DNA of 13,856 bases from the NCBI GenBank assembly GCA_964501915.1, contig CAZCVP010000215.1, positions 1 through 13,856 on the forward strand, in the 5' to 3' direction. The stretch's first letter is position 1. Each line of letters starts with the position of its first letter. A program made the translations under genes and the position numbers. The notes under the pieces are model-generated. The model saw only the letters and a program-made list of their open reading frames with translations. It was not told the origin of the DNA and did no database searches. The DNA is from CAYFPX01 sp964501915. GTDB taxonomy: Bacteria > Myxococcota_A > UBA796 > CAJQPC01. Shown here one piece after another: positions 1 through 5,463 of the stretch.

Positions 1-8
1 GCGAGCCG

Positions 9-213
9 CTACGAATTGGCACGGTCAGGCCCCCGCGCAGCGGGTTCGTCCAAGGCACTCGTACCGGTGGTGGCGGCGAACCGATCGGTCAGGTCGATGG
101 CTGTGGCCATCGGAGTGATTTGGCCGAACCACGCCTCGGAGAGTCTCCCGCAGTCAACGGCACCTAACTGGGAGGCCAAGAGCGGACCGACACCGCCCGC
201 GACACCCCCACCA
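9..213 (-). other. Possible degraded coding fragment at left edge, unidentified
   Basis: On the minus strand a frame stays open from about 275 down to a TAG at 9-11. Its last part has ordinary amino-acid composition (EAWFGQITPMATAIDLTDRF). I do not recognise a family. It lies in a different frame from the transposase remnant just upstream, so it could be the tail of an older gene truncated by that insertion, or chance open frame in GC-rich DNA. A plus-strand open frame over 16-633 looks like an antisense shadow of the transposase remnant. No start codon with a ribosome site was found. Confidence 0.15.
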
Positions 214-725
214 TCATGTCCGCTCTTGGCCTGTGTTGAACGAGGCCGCGACGCCTCCCAGGGTCCCGCCCTGCCCTATGGAGCCAAAGGCCTGACGGAA
301 CCCCGAGGAGAGGACGTGCCTGGAGCCGGTCACCTGCGTGGTGACGACCTCCCACCCGCCAGGCGGCTCCTCGTCACCTTGGCCGAGGAGCCGGAGTGCC
401 TCGGCATGCAGGGTCGGCTGGTCCCCCTTGAGGGCAGCGATGAAGCCGATGTCCTCGTCCTCCAGCCAGTGCAGGTTTGCCCGGCTGGTGAAGCCTGCAT
501 CGATCGAGATGCACTCCAGCAGGCCCAGACCGCCGTAGGCAGCCTGCGGTGGTGTCGGAGGGCGTCCCGCGGAGCCCGAGGGCTCGTCGGGACCGCACGT
601 CTCGGCCGAGCTGCTCCACGTCCAGGAGGGTGACCGCCCGAGCGCACATCGCAACGACGAGCAGCTGCATCAACCCGGTGAGGCCGTGGCGGCGGCCTTG
701 TCGACCACGCGGGTCTGGGACGACA
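214..725 (-). pseudogene. ISAs1-like transposase remnant, internally deleted
   Basis: This is a broken DDE transposase of the ISAs1 type, read right to left. The N-terminal part (about 725-550) has the family-like opening DPRGRQGRRHGL, a hydrophobic stretch LMQLLVVAMCARAV and the segment LGLRGTPSDTT. It then jumps to another frame near 545-560 and resumes in the catalytic region with SIDAGFTSRANLHWLEDEDI and AALKGDQPTLHAEALRLLG (the DA...LKGNQPTLH block of this family). Intact members are usually about 350-400 residues. Here the middle, including the first catalytic Asp block, is gone, and similarity stops after the VTTQVTGSRHVL segment near 310. No clear start codon exists because a stop lies just before the DPR motif. 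I found no convincing terminal inverted repeats. It is a dead insertion-sequence relic, and the family call rests on motif recognition only. Confidence 0.6.
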
Positions 726-734
726 TGTCACCAC

Positions 735-1004
735 TCAGCTCGCGGGCTACGTCTCAGATGACTTCTCACGATCTTGTGTTTCACGGCACTCATGTCTCCA
801 AGGCAAGGGTCGGGGTTGTTCGCCAGGTGCGGCCGGACTTGTTGGGTAGGGCCCGCCTGGCGTCTCTCTGCACACAGCGCCAACCATGTAGCGCCTGGAG
901 ATCCCGGCGCAGATCTCGAAGTCGCTGCGAATCTACGTATCTCTGTCAGCCCTCTGCTGGACCGGGATGTCTTGGCGTGTCGGCTCTCGCCCAGGACGCC
1001 GGAC
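735..1004. other. Stretch without a recognisable gene
   Basis: Between the transposase relic and the lamin-tail-like fragment I see no coherent protein. The plus-strand frame is open from 774, but its first 75 or so residues are Arg/Cys/Trp-rich, lack a signal peptide and resemble no secreted-protein N-terminus. No RNA gene or promoter could be supported. The stretch probably contains the junction where the upstream part of the fragment was lost. Confidence 0.35.
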
Positions 1005-1337
1005 TCGGGTCAGGGCTGGGCCTACCTCCTGCTCGGGTGCAACGGGGACTCCGCCACCAACGGCGGCCTGGACCTCGACCTCACCTACGACCGGAGCGAT
1101 CTCACCCTCGGCAACGCCTGGGACGAGCTCTACCTGGTCTACGACCACAACCTGATCGAGGAGATCGGCTGGGACGACGACTCCAGCTTCCCGGACCCCG
1201 CGGGCGCGTCGATGAGCCTCGATCCCGACTTCACCAACGCGACGGACAACGACGACGGCGCCAACTGGTGCGACGGGCCTTCGACCTATGGCGACGGCGA
1301 CCTGGGCACGCCGGGTGCTGCGAACGACGAGTGCTGA
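774..1337 (+). CDS. Lamin-tail-domain-like protein fragment, N-terminus lost
   Basis: The frame is open from an ATG at 774 to a TGA at 1337 (187 aa), but only the part from about 1005 onward looks like real protein. That part reads as the second half of a lamin-tail (LTD) domain: WAYLLLGCNGDSATNGG, then DLTLGNAWDELYLVYD, then the IGWDDDSSFPDPAGASMSLD block. It closes with GANWCDGPSTYGDGDLGTPG and a C-terminal NDEC, the typical ending of these extracellular domains in myxobacterial and other bacterial secreted proteins. Two late cysteines (WC and the last residue) probably pair. The ATG at 774 has no convincing ribosome site and no signal peptide follows it. I therefore infer a 5'-truncated relic joined to unrelated DNA beside the transposase remnant. 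A functional cytoplasmic product is unlikely. Confidence 0.5.
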   Translation: MCFTALMSPRQGSGLFARCGRTCWVGPAWRLSAHSANHVAPGDPGADLEVAANLRISVSPLLDRDVLACRLSPRTPDSGQGWAYLLLGCNGDSATNGGLDLDLTYDRSDLTLGNAWDELYLVYDHNLIEEIGWDDDSSFPDPAGASMSLDPDFTNATDNDDGANWCDGPSTYGDGDLGTPGAANDEC

Positions 1338-1350
1338 AGCAGGCCGGCGC

Positions 1351-2238
1351 CTACCCGTCCTCGAGATCGTCCCGGAACACCGTGGGGTCCACCACGGGAC
1401 GGAAGGTCTGAGGCGGGGTGCCGACCGGCGCCCCCCCCAGCTCGAAGTCGGCCAGCCCCAGGCTCGCTTGCAGACGCTCGTTGTACGTCGCCACGGGCTC
1501 CAGGACCTGGTCCCGGGACATGCACTGGTCCGGCCGCTCCGGGACCTCGGCGGAGCGGGGCACGGGGACCGTGGCCACTCCGATGCCCATGCCGTCCCCG
1601 GAGTAGATCACGGCCGTGGCGGTGTGCGTCGTCTCCCAGGTCACGATCCGGTCCCGGCAGTCGCTCGGGACCCCCAGGGTCTCCGCCAGGGCCTCGCCGC
1701 TGTTCTCCAGCCGGTAGCCGACCCGGACCGTCCAGGTCTTCGCGACCCGGGGGTCCTCCAGGTCCGTCTCGCCCGGCCGGCCGCTGCGCCAGACCGCGTT
1801 GTCGGCCTTGGCCTGGAGCCACCAGTCGACCCAGACGACTTCGGCCCGGAGCTCCATCCAGCGGGCCAGGGCCTCCTCATCGGGCACGGCCAGGTCGCCC
1901 GCGGACCACCGCACGGCTCCGACCTGGGAGCCGAGCAGGGCGCGCTGGCGCACGCTCTCGTCGGTGGACAGCCCCGCCGCCGCCCAGAGCCTCTCGTCCT
2001 CCGTCGACACCCCCCACTGCCGGGCGTTCAGCAGAGCGCGGGTGCCCGCAGCCAGGCGCACACCTTGCTCGTAGGTGCTCGCCGCGATCACGGCGTTCGA
2101 CTTCGCGCTGAGCTGCGCGGTGTCCGACTCGTCGACCATCCACGCGAGCTGTCTCCTGGCCCAGCGGTCGAGGGAGGTGGCGTCGGAGACGGAGATGTCT
2201 GCCGCGAGCGCGGCGTGGGCGAGGCACATCAGGATCAA
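1351..2238 (-). CDS. Exported protein of unknown function, TTG start
   Basis: Predicted 296-aa protein. The frame can be extended to a GTG at 2280, but a GAAGGAG ribosome site (2244-2250) sits five bases before a TTG at 2238. From there the protein begins MILMCLAHAALAADISVSD, a short signal peptide with probable cleavage after an Ala-Leu-Ala-Ala run. The mature part is rich in Trp, Ala and Glu. It starts helical (RWARRQLAWMVDESDTAQL), and its second half has alternating, strand-like segments (KTWTVRVGYRLENSGEAL, TATAVIYSGDGMGIGVATV). Two Cys (DCRDR and DQCMSR) may form a disulphide. No catalytic motif or known family was recognised. It lies downstream of the nucleotidyltransferase remnant on the same strand, about 170 bp away, so it may have its own promoter. 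Periplasmic location is inferred from the signal peptide. Confidence 0.7.
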   Translation of the reverse strand: MILMCLAHAALAADISVSDATSLDRWARRQLAWMVDESDTAQLSAKSNAVIAASTYEQGVRLAAGTRALLNARQWGVSTEDERLWAAAGLSTDESVRQRALLGSQVGAVRWSAGDLAVPDEEALARWMELRAEVVWVDWWLQAKADNAVWRSGRPGETDLEDPRVAKTWTVRVGYRLENSGEALAETLGVPSDCRDRIVTWETTHTATAVIYSGDGMGIGVATVPVPRSAEVPERPDQCMSRDQVLEPVATYNERLQASLGLADFELGGAPVGTPPQTFRPVVDPTVFRDDLEDG

Positions 2239-2243
2239 GGCGA

Positions 2244-2250
2244 CTCCTTC
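2244..2250 (-). promoter_or_regulatory. Ribosome binding site deciding a TTG start at 2238
   Basis: Read on the minus strand this is GAAGGAG followed by five bases (TCGCC) and TTG. It is the only good Shine-Dalgarno match near the start of the 1351-2238 gene. It places the start directly before a signal peptide, whereas the upstream GTG at 2280 would bury that signal behind 14 polar residues. Confidence 0.6.
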
Positions 2251-2410
2251 GGGGGGCCCGTTCGTCGCGCCCCCTGTCACAGCTACTCACGGCACCGGTG
2301 GCTGAGAAGGCCCTGCCAGGGTCGGGGCCAGTGAACGAGACACTTCGTTGCACCCGCGTGGAATCCACGCTCGCTCGGGAATTGGCCGCCGCAGCGGTCC
2401 AGCCCGGATC

Positions 2411-3011
2411 TCAAGGTGACCCCTTGTCGATCTCGGCGTCGCCGACGAAGTAGCTGAGTCGAGCCACGAGGTCCTTCCCTCGATGATGGCCCCGCGACTC
2501 CATGAGCCTCAGGAGCGCCCTTGCCTGATCGATGTCGGTCTCTGGCTCTCGGAGCAGGACGAGGATGTCGTCGTGGTCATTGGGGCGGCGCTGGTTGTGC
2601 TCCGACAGGACCTTCATCGCCACCAGGTGGCCACCCGTCGCGACCGGCGCTCGCAGGCCTCCCGCCAGGTCCAGGACCTCCGCGGCGGCGACGATCTCGG
2701 GCTCCACACCGCTGCTGCAGAAGAGGACACCCACGAGCACGCCGCCCCCCCCCGTGGGGCAGCAGTCGGACGGTGGCCATGCGGCCCGAGGTGTGCTCGA
2801 GCACAGTCTGGATGCCGTAGTCCCTGTTCCGGAGGGCCCCAACCACCCTCTCGGCTTCGGTGTCGTCGGCCACGGAGACCGCGAAGTCCACGTCTCGTGT
2901 GAGCCGCGGCTCTGACCGGGCGGAGACAGCGAGCCCACCCACGAGGGCGAAGGAAGCCACCTCCCCCAGGTCGGTGAGGGCCCGCGCGAGGGCCTCCTGG
3001 ACTGGGCTCAC
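2411..3011 (-). pseudogene. MNT/AbiEii-type nucleotidyltransferase, frameshifted in a G tract
   Basis: About 200 residues in two frames. It starts at GTG 3011, overlapping the TGA of the 69-aa gene as GTGA. The N-terminal half carries the minimal nucleotidyltransferase signature: ALVGGLAVSAR (Gly pair at residues 25-26) and then RLTRDVDFAVSV, giving the Asp-X-Asp metal-binding pair at D40 and D42. At 2745-2753 a run of nine C (nine G in the coding strand) breaks the frame. One base less would join RLLPHGGG to VLVGVLFCSSGVEPEIVAAAEVL. The C-terminal half then keeps family-like features: LVAMKVLSEHNQRRPNDHDDI and a helical end closing with AEIDKGSP. Enzymes of this fold act as toxins that transfer nucleotides to RNA or proteins, and close relatives are not toxins. 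The frame break may be a true mutation, slippage-based switching or a sequencing error. Confidence 0.7.
2745..2753. repeat. Nine-base C/G homopolymer at the frameshift
   Basis: An uninterrupted run of nine C on the plus strand, which is G9 in the coding direction of the nucleotidyltransferase. It lies exactly where the coding frame changes. The protein on both sides aligns with one family if one base is removed. Runs of this length are prone to replication slippage and to sequencing error. A similar long C run near 9893-9900, inside the intact speD-speE gene, causes no frame break. Confidence 0.7.
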
Positions 3012-3217
3012 AGCCAGGTTCGCTCGACTCGCCGGAACTCGGGCAGAGCCTCCAGGCTCGTGTCCCCCTTCTCGCGCCAGCTTCGGACCGCGGCGGCGAG
3101 CTGCTCCTCGGTGGCGTCGGGCTGGCCACGCAGCGCCTTCGCCCGCACCATGTCTTCTGCGAGCTCGTAGAGCTGGAAGGCGATCTCGAGGCGCTCGGCG
3201 GGTGTGTCCACCGCCAC
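3008..3217 (-). CDS. Small acidic protein paired with nucleotidyltransferase, antitoxin-like
   Basis: 69 aa, starting at GTG 3217 behind AGGAG (3225-3229) with a seven-base gap. The sequence opens with the block TPAERLEIAFQLYELAEDMV, then RAKALRGQPDATEEQLAAAV. This is the pattern of a small helical protein family commonly found just upstream of AbiEii/AbiGii-like nucleotidyltransferases. Its TGA overlaps the GTG of the nucleotidyltransferase, so the two are translationally coupled, a layout typical of toxin-antitoxin pairs with the antitoxin first. It is cytoplasmic, with no membrane segment. The antitoxin role is inferred from size, order and overlap and is not proven for this family. With the partner frameshifted, the pair may be inactive. 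The upstream region is a relic of another gene, so the pair's own promoter would have to lie within it. Confidence 0.7.
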   Translation of the reverse strand: MAVDTPAERLEIAFQLYELAEDMVRAKALRGQPDATEEQLAAAVRSWREKGDTSLEALPEFRRVERTWL

Positions 3218-3299
3218 GGTCTATCTCCTCACCGTGGATCGGCTCAGGGCACCGGTCCGTCGAAGAGCGCCGCGGCATGCTCACTGGGTCGGGGGAGCT

Positions 3300-3581
3300 G
3301 GCGGCGCCGTAGAAGTCGAGATCGCCGTCCCCGTCGCCGTCGAGGTCGTCCACCGCCGCGCCGCCGCCGTCGGGGTTGGCCCCGTCAGGACGGTCCCCAC
3401 CCACCAGGCCCAGTTCCAGGCCCACCTCGACGTAGCTGACGGTGGCTGCATGGAAGGGACAGGCCACCGGGGCGTCCAGGACCACGCCGTCCGGTAGCTC
3501 GGGGGCTTGGCCGGTGTCGGTGTCGCTGTCCACCGGGGTCGGATCTTCGCCGCTGCAGGCCAGCTGGAGGAGGAGGGTCAC
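3300..3581 (-). pseudogene. FG-GAP/ASPIC-type lipoprotein, N-terminal stub only
   Basis: From GTG 3581 the frame encodes a lipoprotein signal (MTLLLQLAC, lipobox ending in Cys 9). A Ser/Asp/Thr-rich linker follows (SGEDPTPVDSDTDTGQAPEL), then CPFHAATVSYVEVGLELGL and GGGAAVDDLDGDGDGDLDFY. The last block is the beginning of an FG-GAP/VCBS repeat with its calcium-binding Asp ladder, as found in ASPIC/UnbV-type surface lipoproteins of several hundred residues. After about 3300 the similarity ends. The frame runs on only by chance into the toxin-antitoxin-like pair, giving a spurious 334-aa open frame. The gene was therefore cut by a deletion or by insertion of the pair. If translated, the product would be membrane anchored but lack its domain. 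Confidence 0.55.
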
Positions 3582-3653
3582 CGGGTCACCCTACCTGCCG
3601 GCGGTCCGGGAGGGGGCCAGTCCAGGGCCCCACAGGGCCACGGACGGGCCCGA

Positions 3654-4415
3654 TCAGAACCGGAGGCGAAGCTCGATGGCGTCGCCCCGCCAGACCAGGG
3701 AGGCGTCGAGGGAGGCATCGTCGAACAGGTCGGGCTCGTCATCGACCTCGTCGGGGTCGTCCGACACGCCGAGCATGAACAGCCCGAGACCGACCCCGAC
3801 GCTCCCGGCGACGGCGACGCCGCGCGTGATGACGAAGGCGCCGTTGGACTCCACCCGCTCGCCGGCCCACAGCCCGCCGACCAGGATCCCGCCGCCGGCC
3901 ACCGCCAGTCCGAGGCTCCCCAGTGTCCACGCCAGACTGTCCTCTTTCGGCTCTTCCGTCTTCAGGGGCTCGTCGAACGTCGGGCGGTCCAGCCGTCGGT
4001 CCAGCCCGGGGTCGGCCGCGAGGGCGCTGCAGGCGCTCATCCAGGCCGCGTCGAGGGCCACGGCCTCCGCCGCGCCCTTCCCCACCGCCGAGCCCAGGAG
4101 GGGATCGAGCCCGATCGCCGGTGAGAACCGCCAGGTGACCCAGATCTCGCATCGCACCGCCCGATCGTTGTCGCGGCAGCCGGAGACGCCGACGGTGGCG
4201 TGGAGCAGCACCTCCGCCTCGTCGGGGGCCGCCACCGGGTAGCCCGCCCGCGAGAGCGTGGCTGCGAGCTGGTCTTGCCATGCGCCCAGGTCGGCGACGG
4301 CGCCCTCGTGGCCGTCCCACACCACCAAGGGAACCAGCGGAGCGACCGGGGACAGCGTGTCGGGTTCCGCCGCCGCGGCGGCCGAGAGATGGGCGGTGAG
4401 CAGGATCGGCAACAT
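3654..4415 (-). CDS. Exported protein with two C-terminal membrane segments, unknown function
   Basis: 253 aa from ATG 4415, with GGGAG eight bases upstream. A signal peptide (MLPILLTAHLSAAAAAEP, cleavage near residue 16) leads to a soluble domain of about 140 residues. This begins with a strand-rich piece (LSPVAPLVPLVVWDGHEGAV) and a helix (AWQDQLAATLSRAGYPV). Three Cys at 80, 89 and 129 lie in GVSGCRDNDRAVRCEIWVTW and AWMSACSALA. Two Gly/Ala/Val-rich hydrophobic stretches follow (about 161-185 and 192-216). Then comes an acidic loop (SDDPDEVDDEPDLFDD) and a final strand ending in aromatic Phe (IELRLRF), which hints at an envelope location. I recognise no family. The pattern of a short cysteine-bearing domain followed by paired membrane segments is common in uncharacterised myxobacterial proteins. 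It is flanked by relics on both sides, yet the frame is intact and has sensible composition. Confidence 0.72.
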   Translation of the reverse strand: MLPILLTAHLSAAAAAEPDTLSPVAPLVPLVVWDGHEGAVADLGAWQDQLAATLSRAGYPVAAPDEAEVLLHATVGVSGCRDNDRAVRCEIWVTWRFSPAIGLDPLLGSAVGKGAAEAVALDAAWMSACSALAADPGLDRRLDRPTFDEPLKTEEPKEDSLAWTLGSLGLAVAGGGILVGGLWAGERVESNGAFVITRGVAVAGSVGVGLGLFMLGVSDDPDEVDDEPDLFDDASLDASLVWRGDAIELRLRF

Positions 4416-4478
4416 GTCGGGACTCCCATTCTGTCTACTCGCCTCAGCGATCCTTCGTTGCGGGTCCGGTCGACGAGC

Positions 4479-4885
4479 TCAGGGTCGATTCAGCATCGCC
4501 GACAGGTGCGGCACCAGCCAGCGAGGACCGAAGCGGACAGCGACGGCACCGAGCCAGTTCATCAGGCCGTGGATCGCCACCGGACGGCCCCGCTGGGTGG
4601 GACGGAAGGCGTGGGCGCGACCTCCGATGCCGTCGCGGGCTTCCGGAGCGTGAAGAGCTTGCTGGACCCGTTGCCGGAGACCTCGCCGAAGCTCGTGTCC
4701 GTGGCGCCGGGGCAGTGGGCCGTGACCTGGACACCGGTCCCCCGCAGCTCGAAGGCCAGGGCCTCCGAGAAGGACAGGACGTAGGCCTTGGTGGCGTAGC
4801 AGGTCGCCATGTAGGGACCGGGCTGGAAGGCCGCGGTGGAGGCGATGTTGAGGATCCGGCCCTGGCCGGCCTGTCGGCCGGGTCC
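4479..4885 (-). pseudogene. Short-chain dehydrogenase C-terminal half, frameshifted
   Basis: This is the second half of a classical SDR oxidoreductase. It contains GRILNIASTAAFQPGPYMAT, followed by the catalytic Tyr-X-X-X-Lys block as CYATKAYVLSFSEALAFEL, then GTGVQVTAHCPGATDTSFGE. The catalytic Ser (NIAST), Tyr and Lys are all kept. The NAD(P)-binding N-terminal half (TGXXXGXG) is absent: upstream the frame runs straight into an unrelated peptidase fragment. Near 4618-4620 one base is missing after KPATASEVA. The tail continues in another frame as RPVAIHGLMNWLGAVAVRF and ends LSAMLNRP at TGA 4479, which is the normal family ending. Intact relatives are about 260 residues. Without the nucleotide-binding fold it cannot be an enzyme. 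Confidence 0.68.
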
Positions 4886-5260
4886 TGGGAGGTCTCGGGG
4901 AGCTGGACGTCTCTGAAGAGCGCCCAGCCGCCCGCGCTGGTCCCGTCGGCCCAGATCGAGTTCCCCCGGACTTCGACGACGCCCACCGAAGGGACTGGGT
5001 AGGGGCCGATGAAGTGCTGGTAGAAGCCGAGCGTCTGGTGGACCTGGGTGGGGAAGAGCTCCAGGTTGTGCTCTTCGGCTGGGTAGACCGCCACGGTCAC
5101 GTCGGGGAGGGCGGCGACGCCCGCCACGGTCGTCGTCTGGTACTCGCCGATCACCAGCAGCGGGCGCCGGACGTGGTCGGCTGTCGTGACGAGGCGATGG
5201 GTCTTCTCCTCCCGCTGCTCCTCCACGATGCGACCGGACATCACCGGCCGGATCTCGGCG
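4886..5260 (-). pseudogene. M1-like metallopeptidase internal fragment
   Basis: One minus-strand frame reads THRLVTTADHVRRPLLVIGE, then VAVYPAEEHNLELFPTQVHQ, TLGFYQHFIGPYPVPSVGVV and EVRGNSIWADGTSAGGWALF. This resembles the segment of gluzincin (M1-family or M1-like) aminopeptidases just before the active site, where the YP...VV/EV strand precedes the catalytic HEXXH helix. The zinc motif itself is missing. The frame breaks off after FRDVQLPETS near 4890, where a short-chain dehydrogenase half begins in a different frame. I could not find a matching upstream part beyond about 5260. It is an isolated gene piece, probably left by successive deletions. The family call is from motif memory and moderately sure. 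The larger minus-strand open frame that includes it continues across the PKD gene and is an artefact. Confidence 0.5.
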
Positions 5261-5405
5261 CCGAGCCGGCGGGCGGCTCGTGGAAGACCAGGGGTGCAAG
5301 CATCTCTTGCGGTGCGCAACGACTCCTTTCGCGCACCGAGCACCCTGGGGCCTCCTGGACAGGGACGAGGACCCCGAGAGGGGCGCGATGACCGGGACCA
5401 CGGCC

Positions 5406-5420
5406 TGGCACGCTCCTTGC
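5406..5420 (+). promoter_or_regulatory. Sigma-54 (RpoN) promoter, -24/-12 elements
   Basis: TGGCAC (5406-5411), five bases (GCTCC), then TTGC (5417-5420). This matches the RpoN consensus TGGCAC-N5-TTGC at every fixed position. The diagnostic GG (5407-5408) and GC (5419-5420) are ten bases apart. Transcription would start near 5432, leaving a leader of about 32 bases before the GTG at 5464. Sigma-54 promoters need an enhancer-binding activator. I found no convincing activator palindrome in the 150 bp upstream. Confidence 0.72.
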
Positions 5421-5463
5421 GCTTCCGACCCCCACGGGGGACACCACCAGCCTGAAGGTCAAC

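Noticed and set aside
16..633. 205-residue plus-strand open frame
   Set aside because: It has Arg/Pro/Ser-rich composition, no ribosome site, and lies antisense to the transposase relic, which carries recognisable family motifs.
686..1411. 241-residue plus-strand frame overlapping the lamin-tail fragment
   Set aside because: The competing frame (774-1337) holds the lamin-tail motifs. This one is Arg/Gly-rich throughout.
2311..2321. CCCTGCCAGGG palindrome as terminator
   Set aside because: The loop of one base is too tight, and no T run follows on either strand.
1288..2334. 348-residue plus-strand frame
   Set aside because: It is antisense to the exported protein at 1351-2238, has low-complexity composition and no signal peptide.
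2334..2349. Inverted repeat AACGA-N6-TCGTT between two genes, as an operator
   Set aside because: The arms are only five bases, such repeats are expected by chance, and no promoter could be placed next to it.
2745..2753. Programmed ribosomal frameshift in the nucleotidyltransferase
   Set aside because: There is no slippery heptamer-plus-pseudoknot arrangement that I can see. A mutation, slippage of DNA copies or a sequencing error explains a nine-base homopolymer more simply.
2577..3581. 334-residue minus-strand frame taken as one gene
   Set aside because: It fuses by chance the lipoprotein stub, a read-through of the 69-aa gene in the wrong frame and the first half of the nucleotidyltransferase. 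The GTG at 3011 with the GTGA overlap is the real start of the last part.
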